From assembly GCA_046598395.1 (NCBI GenBank), contig JBKJIQ010000030.1, forward strand, positions 1-64,000: a stretch of 64,000 nucleotides of DNA, in the 5' to 3' direction. Under the pieces are notes generated by a model that saw nothing but the letters and a program-made list of their open reading frames with translations, was not told the DNA's origin and did no database searches. Made by a program: the position numbers and the translations under genes. This DNA comes from JAENVU01 sp046598395 (GTDB lineage Bacteria; Actinomycetota; Acidimicrobiia; IMCC26256; JAENVU01). Of this stretch, positions 49,872 to 58,810 are shown piece by piece (the stretch's first letter is position 1; each line of letters opens with the position of its first letter).

Positions 49872-50798
49872 TCAGGAAGGTACGAGACCGAATGGAAATT
49901 CACCGAGCTGCGCAACCACGGTGTCCACCTGTTCCGCAGTGAGCCGCGATCTCCACCGATCGGGTTGTTCGCGCGCCTTGCGTTGGGTGTGATACCCGGT
50001 GCCTTCGCGATCGGACTCGGCGAGATACCGCTCCGTTCCATCGCCCCACTCGAGCCCAACGTCAGCGAGCAGACGCCGCATCAAGGTTTGCGGGTCGAGG
50101 CACAGCGCTTCGTGTTGGACCTTGATCCATTCGGGGTGACGGCTCATCGCATCTCGCAATGCCGCGGCCCCAACTCCGTAGACGTAGGCCTGCCGAGCGA
50201 TCAGTGCTGCATCCGGCGCAGGAGCGCTGACGCCCCAGAGCGCTTCGGAGTATCGACCCAATCCCATGAGGACATTCGGGCTGTCGCCGAACCCCAACTC
50301 GCTCCAACTCGCCAACACGTTGAGCGGATGCCGCTCCACGATGACGACCGTGGGTGAAAACCGACTCGCGATCCACTCGACATTCCACTCGGCGCGCACC
50401 GACTTCGCGACAACGTGCTCGCACTCGGGCGCAGCTATTCGGGGCACGGCCATCGCGGAAATCACTTTGAGTCCCGTGGACACCTTTCCGTTCACCCACG
50501 CGTTCCAACGTTGATCGACCGGTTGCTTGCGGTACCGACGCCAAGCCAAACGACTGCGCACCGTCGTCGGTCGGCGACCCCCGGCGAACGCCCCCGCCCA
50601 GAGGCGCTCCATCTCTGGCGCGGCGTCTCCGGGAGACAGGTTCGGCGTGATGAAGCTTCCCCGCCGAGCACGAAACGCGAATGGATCGTGGTCACCATCA
50701 GGCTCATGCACATACGCCGTGTCAGGCGCGCGCCCCAGCGCGTTGCCGACCCAACTCGTGCCCGACCGTGGCAGTCCGACAACCAATATTCGCGACAC
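49872..50798 (-). CDS. Sulfotransferase-family protein
   Basis: 308 residues from GTG 50798. The 5'-phosphosulfate loop is VVGLPRSGTSWVGNALG at the very N-terminus. The 3'-phosphate-binding segment is IVERHPLNVLASWSELGF. YLAESDREGTGYH and the C-terminal ELGEFPFG-like stretch fit. It should transfer sulfate from PAPS to a sugar or peptide hydroxyl. No PAPS synthesis genes are present in the window. Confidence 0.85.
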   Translation of the reverse strand: MSRILVVGLPRSGTSWVGNALGRAPDTAYVHEPDGDHDPFAFRARRGSFITPNLSPGDAAPEMERLWAGAFAGGRRPTTVRSRLAWRRYRKQPVDQRWNAWVNGKVSTGLKVISAMAVPRIAAPECEHVVAKSVRAEWNVEWIASRFSPTVVIVERHPLNVLASWSELGFGDSPNVLMGLGRYSEALWGVSAPAPDAALIARQAYVYGVGAAALRDAMSRHPEWIKVQHEALCLDPQTLMRRLLADVGLEWGDGTERYLAESDREGTGYHTQRKAREQPDRWRSRLTAEQVDTVVAQLGEFPFGLVPS

Positions 50799-50846
50799 GT
50801 TGACGAGATTAGCGGCCGGTCGCAGCGAGGATTTCGATTGTCAGGG

Positions 50847-51656
50847 TCAGGAGACCTGGCCCAGGAATCGAGTGGTCGCCTCGCGCCATGCCGTGCGGCC
50901 CTCCTCGCGGTTCTCCGATCGGCCATGGGCGGAGACGCCGTTGTGATACACGATCCCGCCGTACACAGTGCCGATCACCCCGGGACCCCGCACTTCCGAT
51001 GCCTCGATCAACGCGACCTGTGGTTCTTCTTGGCGTGAGATGAGTTCGCCCACGTCCCACGATTCGCCGTGTACGAAATCAGCGCTGGTGCGCCACGCAG
51101 AGCGGATGAAGGTGTGGCGATGCTCGCGAAAGGTGCGCGTGCGCATCGCCATCATGCTCGGATGCGCGAACGATCGATACAGCCGCCCGCCGACTACTTC
51201 ATTGCCGGCATCGAGATGCCGGCGCAGTACCTCCAGCCAGTCAGCCGCCACCGGGAAGGCATCAACGTCGAGGGTAACGAAGAACTCGGTTCGCACCCTC
51301 GTGGTTGCAACGTCCATCGCCGGACCATGGCCGAGGTTGATCGGGAGCCGAACCCATTCGACGCCGGCCTGGGCCAGGAACTCCCGCGAACCGTCCGTAG
51401 AGCCGTTGTCGACCACAACCACTTCGGTACCCGGAGGAGAGAAGCGGGCAATCGCATCGAGGACAATCCGGAGATACTCGAGGGTGTTCCAGTTCACGGT
51501 GAGCACCGTGAACCGCTCCGGGACAAGGTCCGACGCCCGAAACCTCCGGAACGCTCGTGCGACACGAGAGACGCTTGTCCCCAACGCACGCATGATGTGG
51601 AACTTCATGGTCGACACCAGCGCGGCCGAACGGGCCGTACTGCTCACTCTCGTCAT
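50847..51656 (-). CDS. GT2-family glycosyltransferase (DVDAFP type)
   Basis: 269 residues. GT-A fold: FTVLTVNWNTLEYLRIVLDA, VVVVDNGSTDGSREFL, then TLDVDAFPVAADWLEVL carrying the DxD. The C-terminal part has GVIGTVYGGIVYHNGVSAHG. The basic N-terminal 45 residues may associate with membrane. Closely related to the first half of the two-domain GT2 at 53586. ATG 51656 has GGAG nearby. Confidence 0.9.
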   Translation of the reverse strand: MTRVSSTARSAALVSTMKFHIMRALGTSVSRVARAFRRFRASDLVPERFTVLTVNWNTLEYLRIVLDAIARFSPPGTEVVVVDNGSTDGSREFLAQAGVEWVRLPINLGHGPAMDVATTRVRTEFFVTLDVDAFPVAADWLEVLRRHLDAGNEVVGGRLYRSFAHPSMMAMRTRTFREHRHTFIRSAWRTSADFVHGESWDVGELISRQEEPQVALIEASEVRGPGVIGTVYGGIVYHNGVSAHGRSENREEGRTAWREATTRFLGQVS

Positions 51657-51881
51657 CTCGGCTCCGTCATCTCGTTGAAGTCCGATCGCCGCAAACTGCG
51701 GCGGCAGCGAGACGGTAGCCCGCGTGTCAACAACCCGATCCCGGCTCGGCGAGCCGCGCCGAACCCGTCAGAGTGGCGACGGCCTCCGAGTACGATTCTC
51801 GCCTGTGATGGGCCGGTCCTCTGTGTCGCGATTGGCAGACAAGCCGAGCGGCGGGAGCCGGGCCAAGCCGGTGGGACCGAG

Positions 51882-52892
51882 GTGAGCGCGCTTCGGGCGG
51901 CGCGCCGCGTGTCGTCGCGGCGGATCGGCCGGCGCGTCGCGTCGCTCCTGCCGAAATCCACCCCGGCGACTCGGACGCCGGTGTTCACGTCCGCGCCGGA
52001 TACTCAAATGGAGCCGTTGGTCGCGACTCCAGACCTCGACCTCACGGTGGTCATCCCTGCCTACAACGCGGCCGACACGATTGCAGCTCAGTTCGCAGCC
52101 CTGGAGGCAGAGAAGTACGGAGGAAGCTGGGAGATCCTCGTCGTCGACAACGGGTCCACCGATGCCACTGCATCGATCGCGAATGAGTGGGCCGCCCGGT
52201 CGCAACGCATTCGCGTCATCGACGGTTCACAGGTCAGTGGAGCCGCCCATGCTCGCAACGTCGGCGCACGCTCCGCTCGAGGTTCGGCCTTGGCATTCTG
52301 TGATGCCGACGACATCGTCGTCACCGGGTGGGTCGAGTCGATCGCCACCGGCCTCATCGACCATGAGTTCGTCTGCGGCCCGTTCGAACTCCGTCGGTTG
52401 AATCCGAGCTGGCTCGTCGAAGCAAAGGGCACCACCGGCACAAACGGCATCATCTGGTTCGACGACGTCTTCCCGTTCGCGAGTTCGTGCAATCTCGGAG
52501 TGCGGCGTGATCGGTTCCTCGCGCTCGGCGGTTTCGACGAGCGGATCAACGTATGGGAAGACGTGGAGCTTTCGCTGCGCCTGCACCTCGCAGACGTAGA
52601 ACTGCACTACCTGGCGGATGCCGGAGTTCACTACCGCTATCGCCAAACGCGGGCAGATCTCTTTGAGCGGGCCCGCGCGTACGGCGCGTGTCGTCCGCAG
52701 ATCGCCGAACGATTACGGGCGTATTCCGGCACCGAGGTATCACGCGTCAGCGGGTGGCGGAACTGGGCCTGGCTGATCCGTCACCTCGGGTTGCTCCGAT
52801 CGCACGCCGGCCAAGCGCAATGGCTGTGGACCGCGGGGCTGCGGGTGGGGGCGCTCGAGGGATCGTGGAAAGTCCGGCGCCTCTACCTCTGA
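51882..52892 (+). CDS. GT2-family glycosyltransferase
   Basis: 336 residues from GTG 51882; ATG 52008 would give 294. TVVIPAYNAADTIAAQFAAL, LVVDNGSTDATASIANEWAA, GAAHARNVGA, CDADDIVV (DxD) and GGFDERINVWEDVELSLRLH (acceptor/base region) are classic GT2 features. The C-terminus (WRNWAWLIRHLGLLR...GALEGSWKVRRLYL) is shared with the GT2 at 55452. The first 42 residues are basic and lack homology. Confidence 0.92.
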   Translation: MSALRAARRVSSRRIGRRVASLLPKSTPATRTPVFTSAPDTQMEPLVATPDLDLTVVIPAYNAADTIAAQFAALEAEKYGGSWEILVVDNGSTDATASIANEWAARSQRIRVIDGSQVSGAAHARNVGARSARGSALAFCDADDIVVTGWVESIATGLIDHEFVCGPFELRRLNPSWLVEAKGTTGTNGIIWFDDVFPFASSCNLGVRRDRFLALGGFDERINVWEDVELSLRLHLADVELHYLADAGVHYRYRQTRADLFERARAYGACRPQIAERLRAYSGTEVSRVSGWRNWAWLIRHLGLLRSHAGQAQWLWTAGLRVGALEGSWKVRRLYL

Positions 52893-53575
52893 GATCCGGC
52901 CACTGCCCGCACGCGCCGCCGCAACCGCCCGAGCGTCCCTCGCGCGCGGCGACGCAGCGCCTGGCCGCGGAGCACCAATGGCTGATGGAACGGCTGGCTC
53001 ATCCACTCTTCATCGAGCGTCCCGTTGCCCTGACGCCGGAATGCAACCCACTGCGAACCAACGCGAATGCGTTCCCATCGCGGATCGTGTTCGAGGTACC
53101 GGCGCAGCTCGTACGGGGCAGCGAGATGAGTGTCGTCCACGATCAAAATCCCACCGTCGACCAGATGCGACGCGGCGTAATACCAATCGAGCTGAGGGAA
53201 CGGGAATCCGTGACACCCATCGACCATCACGAGATCGAGGTCACCGATCTCGAGTCTCGGCAACGTCACACTCGATGAGCCGGGATGGAACGAAACATCC
53301 TCGGTGCTGATGTCATGGGTCCGACACCAGGATTGAACCGCCAGTCCTTCGGACTCGTCGAGAAACACCGCCGCGTGATGCGCACCGGCGGCCGCGAACA
53401 CGATCGTGGTGGCCCCACACCCCGTCTCCAAGCTTCGGGTCCCCGCACCAACCGACGCCGCGATGAACTCCAGACAGTCCTGGGCTGCAGCCCACACCCC
53501 CAGCGGCGCGCCCTCGTGCACGCTCGGGGGATCGGTCGCGATCAACTCGACGGCGCGTTTCGGATCAACCTTCAC
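52883..53575 (-). CDS. Class I SAM-dependent methyltransferase
   Basis: 230 residues from GTG 53575, 10 bp after the upstream GT2 stop. Motif I is SLETGCGATTIVFAAAG; DLDLVMVDGCHGFPFPQLDW and GGILIVDDTHLAAPYELRRY follow. This layout is like Methyltransf_24-type enzymes found in glycan and cell-wall clusters. The C-terminus is Arg-rich. The last 10 bp overlap the convergent GT2 gene. Confidence 0.82.
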   Translation of the reverse strand: MKVDPKRAVELIATDPPSVHEGAPLGVWAAAQDCLEFIAASVGAGTRSLETGCGATTIVFAAAGAHHAAVFLDESEGLAVQSWCRTHDISTEDVSFHPGSSSVTLPRLEIGDLDLVMVDGCHGFPFPQLDWYYAASHLVDGGILIVDDTHLAAPYELRRYLEHDPRWERIRVGSQWVAFRRQGNGTLDEEWMSQPFHQPLVLRGQALRRRARGTLGRLRRRVRAVAGSQR

Positions 53576-53585
53576 CGTGCGATAT

Positions 53586-55382
53586 TCACTTTGTCGATAT
53601 TCCCATTCGCTCGTGGCTCGTTCCCGGGTTCTGCACACCCCAGCTACCCGCGCGTGCCCGCCGCAGTCGCGCTTCCACAATCCCGAGCTTGGCCATCTGG
53701 CGCGCCCGGACCGTGGTGTTCTTGGCCAGTGCACCATTCTTGAGCCAGGTGAGACCGCCATAGTGACGGAATTTGCTTCTCCATTCCGTCGACATCTCTT
53801 CCCACGTGAGCCCCGCATCGACCAGACCCGCGAAATATGTGGCCCCCACATCGAAGGACACGCCGACCGTATGCGACAACGGGTCCTTCACATCGCGGGA
53901 TTGGAACGTGGCATCCACCACCCCCCGCACCTGATCGAGGTCGAGCAACAGCAACCACGGGCTGGGACGATTCGCAAGCCGTCTGGTTGCGCCGGTGACG
54001 GGATGGACATATAAACCACTCGGGCTCAGCATTCGAGCGCATACCAGAGCGGCTCCCGTCCGTTGCGCAGTTGCCACGAGGTCAGTCAACCAACCCGGTT
54101 CCCGGTACTCCACATCCGAATCGGAGAACACCGCGTAGCGGGAGGTGCAGGTACTCAACCAACCGTCGATCCAATCGGGATGGGTACGGCCGCCGGCAGC
54201 TTCTTCCAGCGTGAGCCAGCCCAACGCCTCCCACGCGCGCAACAACTCCACCGATCCGTCGTTGGATCCCGCGTCACCCACCACCAGATCGAACTCCCGC
54301 CCCGCGTACTGACGCATCGAGCGAATGCAGAGTTCGGTGACATGGGCGGTGTTCAACGTGGCGACGTGCACCGTGACGGTTGGGTCGCCCGCCGGTCGGG
54401 TGGGCGGCGGGCCGCCAGTTCCCACCGAACCGAGCGGTTTCCCGTCGAGGTGTTCGGCCACGGCTTCGAGCCACGCACTCTCGGCATCACCAAGCGTGAG
54501 CCCATCGATCTTGATGTCGGAGCGCAAACGAGTGGACGCCCCGTTGTGGTACACGAACTCACCGAAGACCGACCCGAGCTGGAGTGGACCACGGACGCGC
54601 GTGCGCGCGAACGCGGCGATCCGGTCCTTGCCTTCGCGCACCGTGATGCTCTCGCCAGTGTCCCACTCGTCGATTCCCATGCGCTCGGGATCCCACGTTC
54701 CGATGTGCGGCGTGAACGTATGGCGTTCCGACGCGAAATGGGCGGTTCGCATCGCGAGACAACAAGGGTGGATATAGCCGCGAGCCGCCTCCGCCCCCGC
54801 GACGGTCTTGCCCTCGCGCAGCGGCGCGATCAGCGTCGTTAACCAGCCTGGTGCGATCGGGAACGCGTCCACATCGAGCGCCACGATGTACTCCGTCCGG
54901 CTGAGCAGGAACGCAAGGTCCATCGCGGGACCGTGGTAGATGTTCTGTGGCAACAGCAGACACCGCAACCGACCCTGAGCGCGCAGGGCCCGCAAGAACT
55001 GGCGGCTGCCGTCGGTTGACCCATTGTCGATCACCAGCACTTCCACCGGTTCTCCCACCGGACCACCAAACCGTTCGATCGCCCGCAGCGCATCGCGCAG
55101 CAAGTCCATCGAGTTCCAGTTCACGATCGCGATCGTGACGCCGGGGCGGAGCCGGAACCCCGGGACCCGAACTTGCGACCGAAACACCACCTTCCAGCGC
55201 AGCAAACGAAACACAAGATTCAAGGGACGGTTCAATGCCGCATCGTCGACCACTGACGATTCCCACGGCGGGATGAACTCTTCCCGGTCGATCCGCCGGG
55301 CTTTGAGCGCGGAGGCACTGATCGCGCGCCATACGGCTGAGGGGATCGGTGTGAGCGCAGACAGCAGCCGCGGGCGGGTCAT
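53586..55382 (-). CDS. Two-domain GT2 glycosyltransferase
   Basis: 598 residues. Domain 1 (about 80-320): VTIAIVNWNSMDLLRDALRA, LVIDNGSTDGSRQFLRAL, ALDVDAFPIAPGWLTTLIAP, FGEFVYHNGAST; it matches the single-domain GT2 at 50847. Domain 2 (about 345-598): VTVHVATLNTAHVTELCIRS, VVGDAGSNDGSVELLRAWEA, FSDSDVEYREPGWLTDLV, ending in a YFAGLVDAGLTWEEM acceptor-like region. Two active sites on one chain could build an alternating disaccharide or act in sequence. It is divergent from the GT2 at 55452. Confidence 0.9.
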   Translation of the reverse strand: MTRPRLLSALTPIPSAVWRAISASALKARRIDREEFIPPWESSVVDDAALNRPLNLVFRLLRWKVVFRSQVRVPGFRLRPGVTIAIVNWNSMDLLRDALRAIERFGGPVGEPVEVLVIDNGSTDGSRQFLRALRAQGRLRCLLLPQNIYHGPAMDLAFLLSRTEYIVALDVDAFPIAPGWLTTLIAPLREGKTVAGAEAARGYIHPCCLAMRTAHFASERHTFTPHIGTWDPERMGIDEWDTGESITVREGKDRIAAFARTRVRGPLQLGSVFGEFVYHNGASTRLRSDIKIDGLTLGDAESAWLEAVAEHLDGKPLGSVGTGGPPPTRPAGDPTVTVHVATLNTAHVTELCIRSMRQYAGREFDLVVGDAGSNDGSVELLRAWEALGWLTLEEAAGGRTHPDWIDGWLSTCTSRYAVFSDSDVEYREPGWLTDLVATAQRTGAALVCARMLSPSGLYVHPVTGATRRLANRPSPWLLLLDLDQVRGVVDATFQSRDVKDPLSHTVGVSFDVGATYFAGLVDAGLTWEEMSTEWRSKFRHYGGLTWLKNGALAKNTTVRARQMAKLGIVEARLRRARAGSWGVQNPGTSHERMGISTK

Positions 55383-55451
55383 GCGTCGCTACTGTAGGCG
55401 GGCAAATACGGACCTCGTTCTCCCTCATTCTTCGTTGCATGGAGTACCCAC

Positions 55452-56315
55452 ATCGAACTCTCCGTCATCATCCCGGCCTACAACGAAGCCGCGGTGATCG
55501 CGCACCAACTCGACGCCCTGGCGGCACAGTCGTGGGATGGCGACTGGGAAGTCATCGTCGTCGACAACTGCTCGACCGATGGGACGGCGGCGGTCGTCGA
55601 AGCTCATGCACAAACTCACCCAAGGTTCCGCGTGGTCACTGCACCCGAGCAACCGAGCCGCAACTACGCGCGCAATGTAGGAATCGCGGCGAGCCGTGGT
55701 CGCGGATTCGCGCTCACCGACGCCGACGACATCGTTGGACCATCCTGGGTGGAAGCCATGGGCAACGCGCTGCGCGACCACGAACTCGTGACCGGCCCGC
55801 TCGAGCTGGATCGCCTCAATCCGGCTTCGTTGGCCGACTCGCGAGGTCGACGCCATGAATGGAAGTCACCCACCTTTTGTGGTGTGTTCCCGGCGGCCCA
55901 TGGCAACAACATCGGCATGCAGCGGGCGGCGTACGACCGAATCGGAGGCTTCGACGAGGATCCTCGGCTGCTCGGCTCCGAAGATATTGAAATCTCGATG
56001 CGGGCATGGATCGACGGCATCGACCTCTTCTTCGCGCCCGACGCGATCGTGCACTATCGGTATCGCACTGATCCCCGAGTCCTCTGGCAACAGGGACGCC
56101 GGTATGGTCGCTCGCGTCCCATGCTGGTGCGCAAGCTGCGCGAGGCGGGCCGCCCGCGCCCGCCCCGATTCGCCGGCTGGCGCTCATGGGCTTGGCTCGT
56201 GGTTCACCTCGCAGATCTGCGTCGGCCCGAACGCCGCGCCGCCTGGGTCTGGGTCGCGGGCAACCGGCTGGGCCAACTCGAGGGATCGATCCGCTATCGT
56301 GCCATCTTCGTCTAG
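55452..56315 (+). CDS. GT2-family glycosyltransferase with start-region frameshift
   Basis: The conserved frame begins IELSVIIPAYNEAAVIAHQL, then VVDNCSTDGTAAVVEAHAQT, DADDIVGPSWVEAM (DxD) and GGFDEDPRLLGSEDIEISMR; it is a paralogue of the GT2 at 51882. In this frame no ATG, GTG or TTG exists between the upstream TAG and the conserved start; the first canonical start is GTG 55494, which would delete the nucleotide-binding beta strand. An ATG at 55439 is out of frame by one base: removing one C from the CCC at 55447-55449 would give MEYHIELSVIIP. A real frameshift, a sequencing error or a rare start codon are the options. Confidence 0.82.
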   Translation: MELSVIIPAYNEAAVIAHQLDALAAQSWDGDWEVIVVDNCSTDGTAAVVEAHAQTHPRFRVVTAPEQPSRNYARNVGIAASRGRGFALTDADDIVGPSWVEAMGNALRDHELVTGPLELDRLNPASLADSRGRRHEWKSPTFCGVFPAAHGNNIGMQRAAYDRIGGFDEDPRLLGSEDIEISMRAWIDGIDLFFAPDAIVHYRYRTDPRVLWQQGRRYGRSRPMLVRKLREAGRPRPPRFAGWRSWAWLVVHLADLRRPERRAAWVWVAGNRLGQLEGSIRYRAIFV

Positions 56316-56330
56316 GCCCGCGAGGAAGCC

Positions 56331-57056
56331 GTGAATCCAGCAGCCGGAGCCGACCTGCGGAGCTCGAAAGTCATCATTACCGGAACTGGCCGCGCCGGAA
56401 CCACGCTCCTCGTGCAGGTACTCACCGACCTCGGCCTCGATACCGGCTTCACGTCTGATGCCGAAGGCGACCCGAGAGTGCATGGGGGACTCGAACGCGA
56501 CATCACCGACCCGAACGCGCCCAGAATCATCAAGAGCCCATATCTCAGTTGGCAACTCGGCGACATCGTCGATTCGGGCAAAGCCGTGGTGGAACACGTG
56601 ATCGTTCCGATCCGTGACCTCGATGTAGCCGCCGCGAGCCGCGTACGGAGCACGAAGTACGGAACCAACCTCCGCACACGCGGCGGGCTGTTCGGAACCG
56701 CGACCGCGACCAAACAACGCGATGTTCTCGCCCGGTTCGAGTACGAACTGTTCTTCACCATTGCTCGGCTGAACCTGCCTCACACCCTGCTGTACTTCCC
56801 CCGCCTCGCCCAGGACTGGGAGTACACGTACTCCAAGTTGTCGTTTCTCGACCCATCCATTCCTGCCGACCGGTGGAAAGAAACCATCGAGCGTCGGTAC
56901 CAACCCACCTGGGTGCACGAAACACCGCTTTCCAAGTCCGAGCGAGCGCTCGCCGTAGCCGGCACGATCTACCAACGCGGCATCACCCGACCCATCCGAG
57001 GTGTACGCCGCGTCCTGGAACGAAACCGGGCCGACTCCGGGCCTGCCGCGCCCTAA
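56331..57056 (+). CDS. Sulfotransferase-like P-loop protein (RAGTT family)
   Basis: 241 residues from GTG 56331 with GAGGAAG upstream, 15 bp after the GT2. KVIITGTGRAGTTLLVQVLT has the PAPS 5'-phosphosulfate loop form. DLGLDTGF, IIKSPYLSWQLGDIV and VIVPIRDLDVAAASRVRSTK (the 3'-phosphate-binding position with conserved R and S) follow. It is a paralogue of the protein at 60822. Sulfotransferase activity is inferred from motifs; other P-loop transferases are possible. Confidence 0.8.
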   Translation: MNPAAGADLRSSKVIITGTGRAGTTLLVQVLTDLGLDTGFTSDAEGDPRVHGGLERDITDPNAPRIIKSPYLSWQLGDIVDSGKAVVEHVIVPIRDLDVAAASRVRSTKYGTNLRTRGGLFGTATATKQRDVLARFEYELFFTIARLNLPHTLLYFPRLAQDWEYTYSKLSFLDPSIPADRWKETIERRYQPTWVHETPLSKSERALAVAGTIYQRGITRPIRGVRRVLERNRADSGPAAP

Positions 57057-57087
57057 CTCGGCGGGCGCGGCCCGCCAGGGCTACCCA

Positions 57088-57945
57088 GTGATCGCGCTAC
57101 TCTCTTCGGCCATGCCGTACGTCGGGCCGCCAATGACCGGCCGCTATTTGGACCTCCTTGCCGAGATCCATGTCCGTTGCCAACCGCGGACGTACCTCGA
57201 GATTGGTATGCGCAACGGCGAGTCCCTCGCGCTGGCGCGGCCCGAAACGCTCGTCATAGGGATCGACCCCCTGCCAACCGTATGGAACAAGGTCAATGCC
57301 GACGCGGGTCTGTTCTTTGAAACGAGCGACGACTTTTTCGCGAACCGCAACGTTGCCGCGCTGCTCCAGGGTCAGCCGATCGACCTCGCGTTCATCGACG
57401 GTATGCACCTGTTCGAGTTCGCATTGCGCGACTTTCGCAATGTCGAACGCAACGCCGCACCCGGATCGGTAATTCTGGTGCACGACTGCCTCCCGCCCAC
57501 CGCGGAGATGGCCACTCGAGAACGCCAGACCGCGATGTGGACCGGCGATACTTGGAAGACCATCTGTTGTCTCGCCGAACTCCGGCCCGATCTCGACATA
57601 TCGACGGTCGCGGTCAAGGGTTCCGGTCTCGGCGTTATCCGCAATCTGGACCCGACCAACACGGTGCTCTTCGATCGTTACGACGAAGCCCTCGAGCGAT
57701 TCCAGCCCCTCACCTTCGACCACATCGACGGCAGCCAAGAGGAGCGGCTGCACGTTGTGCCTAATACACCCGAGGTCATTCACGACCTGATCCCCGTGTG
57801 GCCAGCCGCCGCCGGCAGAACGGCACCCTCGCCCAAGCGGTACCCGCGCTCGTGGCCGGTACTGCGCTACCAGATGCTGCGCAATGCGCGCACCGGCGCG
57901 CGCCGCGCCCAACGCATGCTCACTCGCTCCGGTTCGTCATCCTGA
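57088..57945 (+). CDS. Class I SAM-dependent methyltransferase
   Basis: 285 residues from GTG 57088 (AGGG upstream); ATG 57112 (MPYVGPPMTGRYLDLLAEIH) is an equally likely start. RTYLEIGMRNGESLALARPE is motif I; IDLAFIDGMHLFEFALRDFR and GSVILVHDCLPPTAEMATRE follow, as in Methyltransf_24-type enzymes. The C-terminal tail is basic (RNARTGARRAQRML). Probably an O-methyltransferase on a glycan; the substrate is unknown. Confidence 0.82.
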   Translation: MIALLSSAMPYVGPPMTGRYLDLLAEIHVRCQPRTYLEIGMRNGESLALARPETLVIGIDPLPTVWNKVNADAGLFFETSDDFFANRNVAALLQGQPIDLAFIDGMHLFEFALRDFRNVERNAAPGSVILVHDCLPPTAEMATRERQTAMWTGDTWKTICCLAELRPDLDISTVAVKGSGLGVIRNLDPTNTVLFDRYDEALERFQPLTFDHIDGSQEERLHVVPNTPEVIHDLIPVWPAAAGRTAPSPKRYPRSWPVLRYQMLRNARTGARRAQRMLTRSGSSS

Positions 57946-57973
57946 ACGCGGTTCAACGCAACGGACCCGCTTG

Positions 57974-58810
57974 ATGATCCACGTTGTGACCGTGCACTTC
58001 ATGGACGATCGCTGGATCGGTCCGCAGTTGCGTTTCCTCAAGCGCAATCTGGCCGAGGATCACCGTGTCTACGCGTGCCTCAACGGCATCGACCCTGCGT
58101 GGAAGGATCGGTTTCATCAAGCGCATGACCTCCAAGGATCACATGCCGACAAGCTGAACGAGCTCGCACGGATTGTCACCGGCTCGGGCGCCGCGGGCGA
58201 CGACCTCCTGCTCTTCATCGACGGCGACGCGTTCCCGATCGCGCCGGTGAACCGCGACCTCCTGCACGGCATGCCGCTCGCCGCCGCGCGCCGCGACGAG
58301 AACCTGCACGACCGCCAGCCCCATCCGTGCTTCTGCATCACCACCGTTGGATTCTGGAACGAGATCGGTGGCGATTGGGGCAAGGGCCACACGTGGGCCG
58401 TCGAAGGTGGGCAGCAGGTGACCGATGTGGGCGGGAACCTCCTCGGGATCTTGGAGTCCAACGACATCGCATGGCATCCGCTGTTGCGCAGTAACCGCGT
58501 GGATCTCGATCCGCTGCTGTTCGGCATTTACGGTGATGTGGCGTACCACCATGGCGCGGGATTCCGAGTCCCCAAATCACGCCAGATGATGATGACTTCC
58601 CGCCAGGAAGTGCTCTGGGCGGCGTCGGATGCGCGGATCCCCGCATGGGTTCCCGGGCTCGGCCGGCTCGAGCGCTCGGCCCGCTTTCGCCTCGCCGATT
58701 TTCGCCATCGCCGTCAGGTGACCGAACTCGCAGGCAAAGCGCGCAACGTGGCCGAAGACATCTACCGGGAAATCGAAACCGACGACACCTTCTTCCGTCG
58801 ATTCCAATGA
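57974..58810 (+). CDS. Glycosyltransferase-like protein with DGDAFP motif
   Basis: 278 residues from ATG 57974. MIHVVTVHFMDDRWIGPQLR starts a GT-A-like N-terminus. LLLFIDGDAFPIAPVNRDLL carries a DxD, then CFCITTVGFWNEIGGDWGKG and WHPLLRSNRVDLDPLLFGIY followed by GDVAYHHGAG. The gene at 61511 is a paralogue (DVDSFPVADGW, LLRSNAVDVHPVIAGVY). I do not place it in a named CAZy family; a nucleotide-sugar transferase role is inferred. ATGA overlap with the next sulfotransferase. Confidence 0.75.
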   Translation: MIHVVTVHFMDDRWIGPQLRFLKRNLAEDHRVYACLNGIDPAWKDRFHQAHDLQGSHADKLNELARIVTGSGAAGDDLLLFIDGDAFPIAPVNRDLLHGMPLAAARRDENLHDRQPHPCFCITTVGFWNEIGGDWGKGHTWAVEGGQQVTDVGGNLLGILESNDIAWHPLLRSNRVDLDPLLFGIYGDVAYHHGAGFRVPKSRQMMMTSRQEVLWAASDARIPAWVPGLGRLERSARFRLADFRHRRQVTELAGKARNVAEDIYREIETDDTFFRRFQ

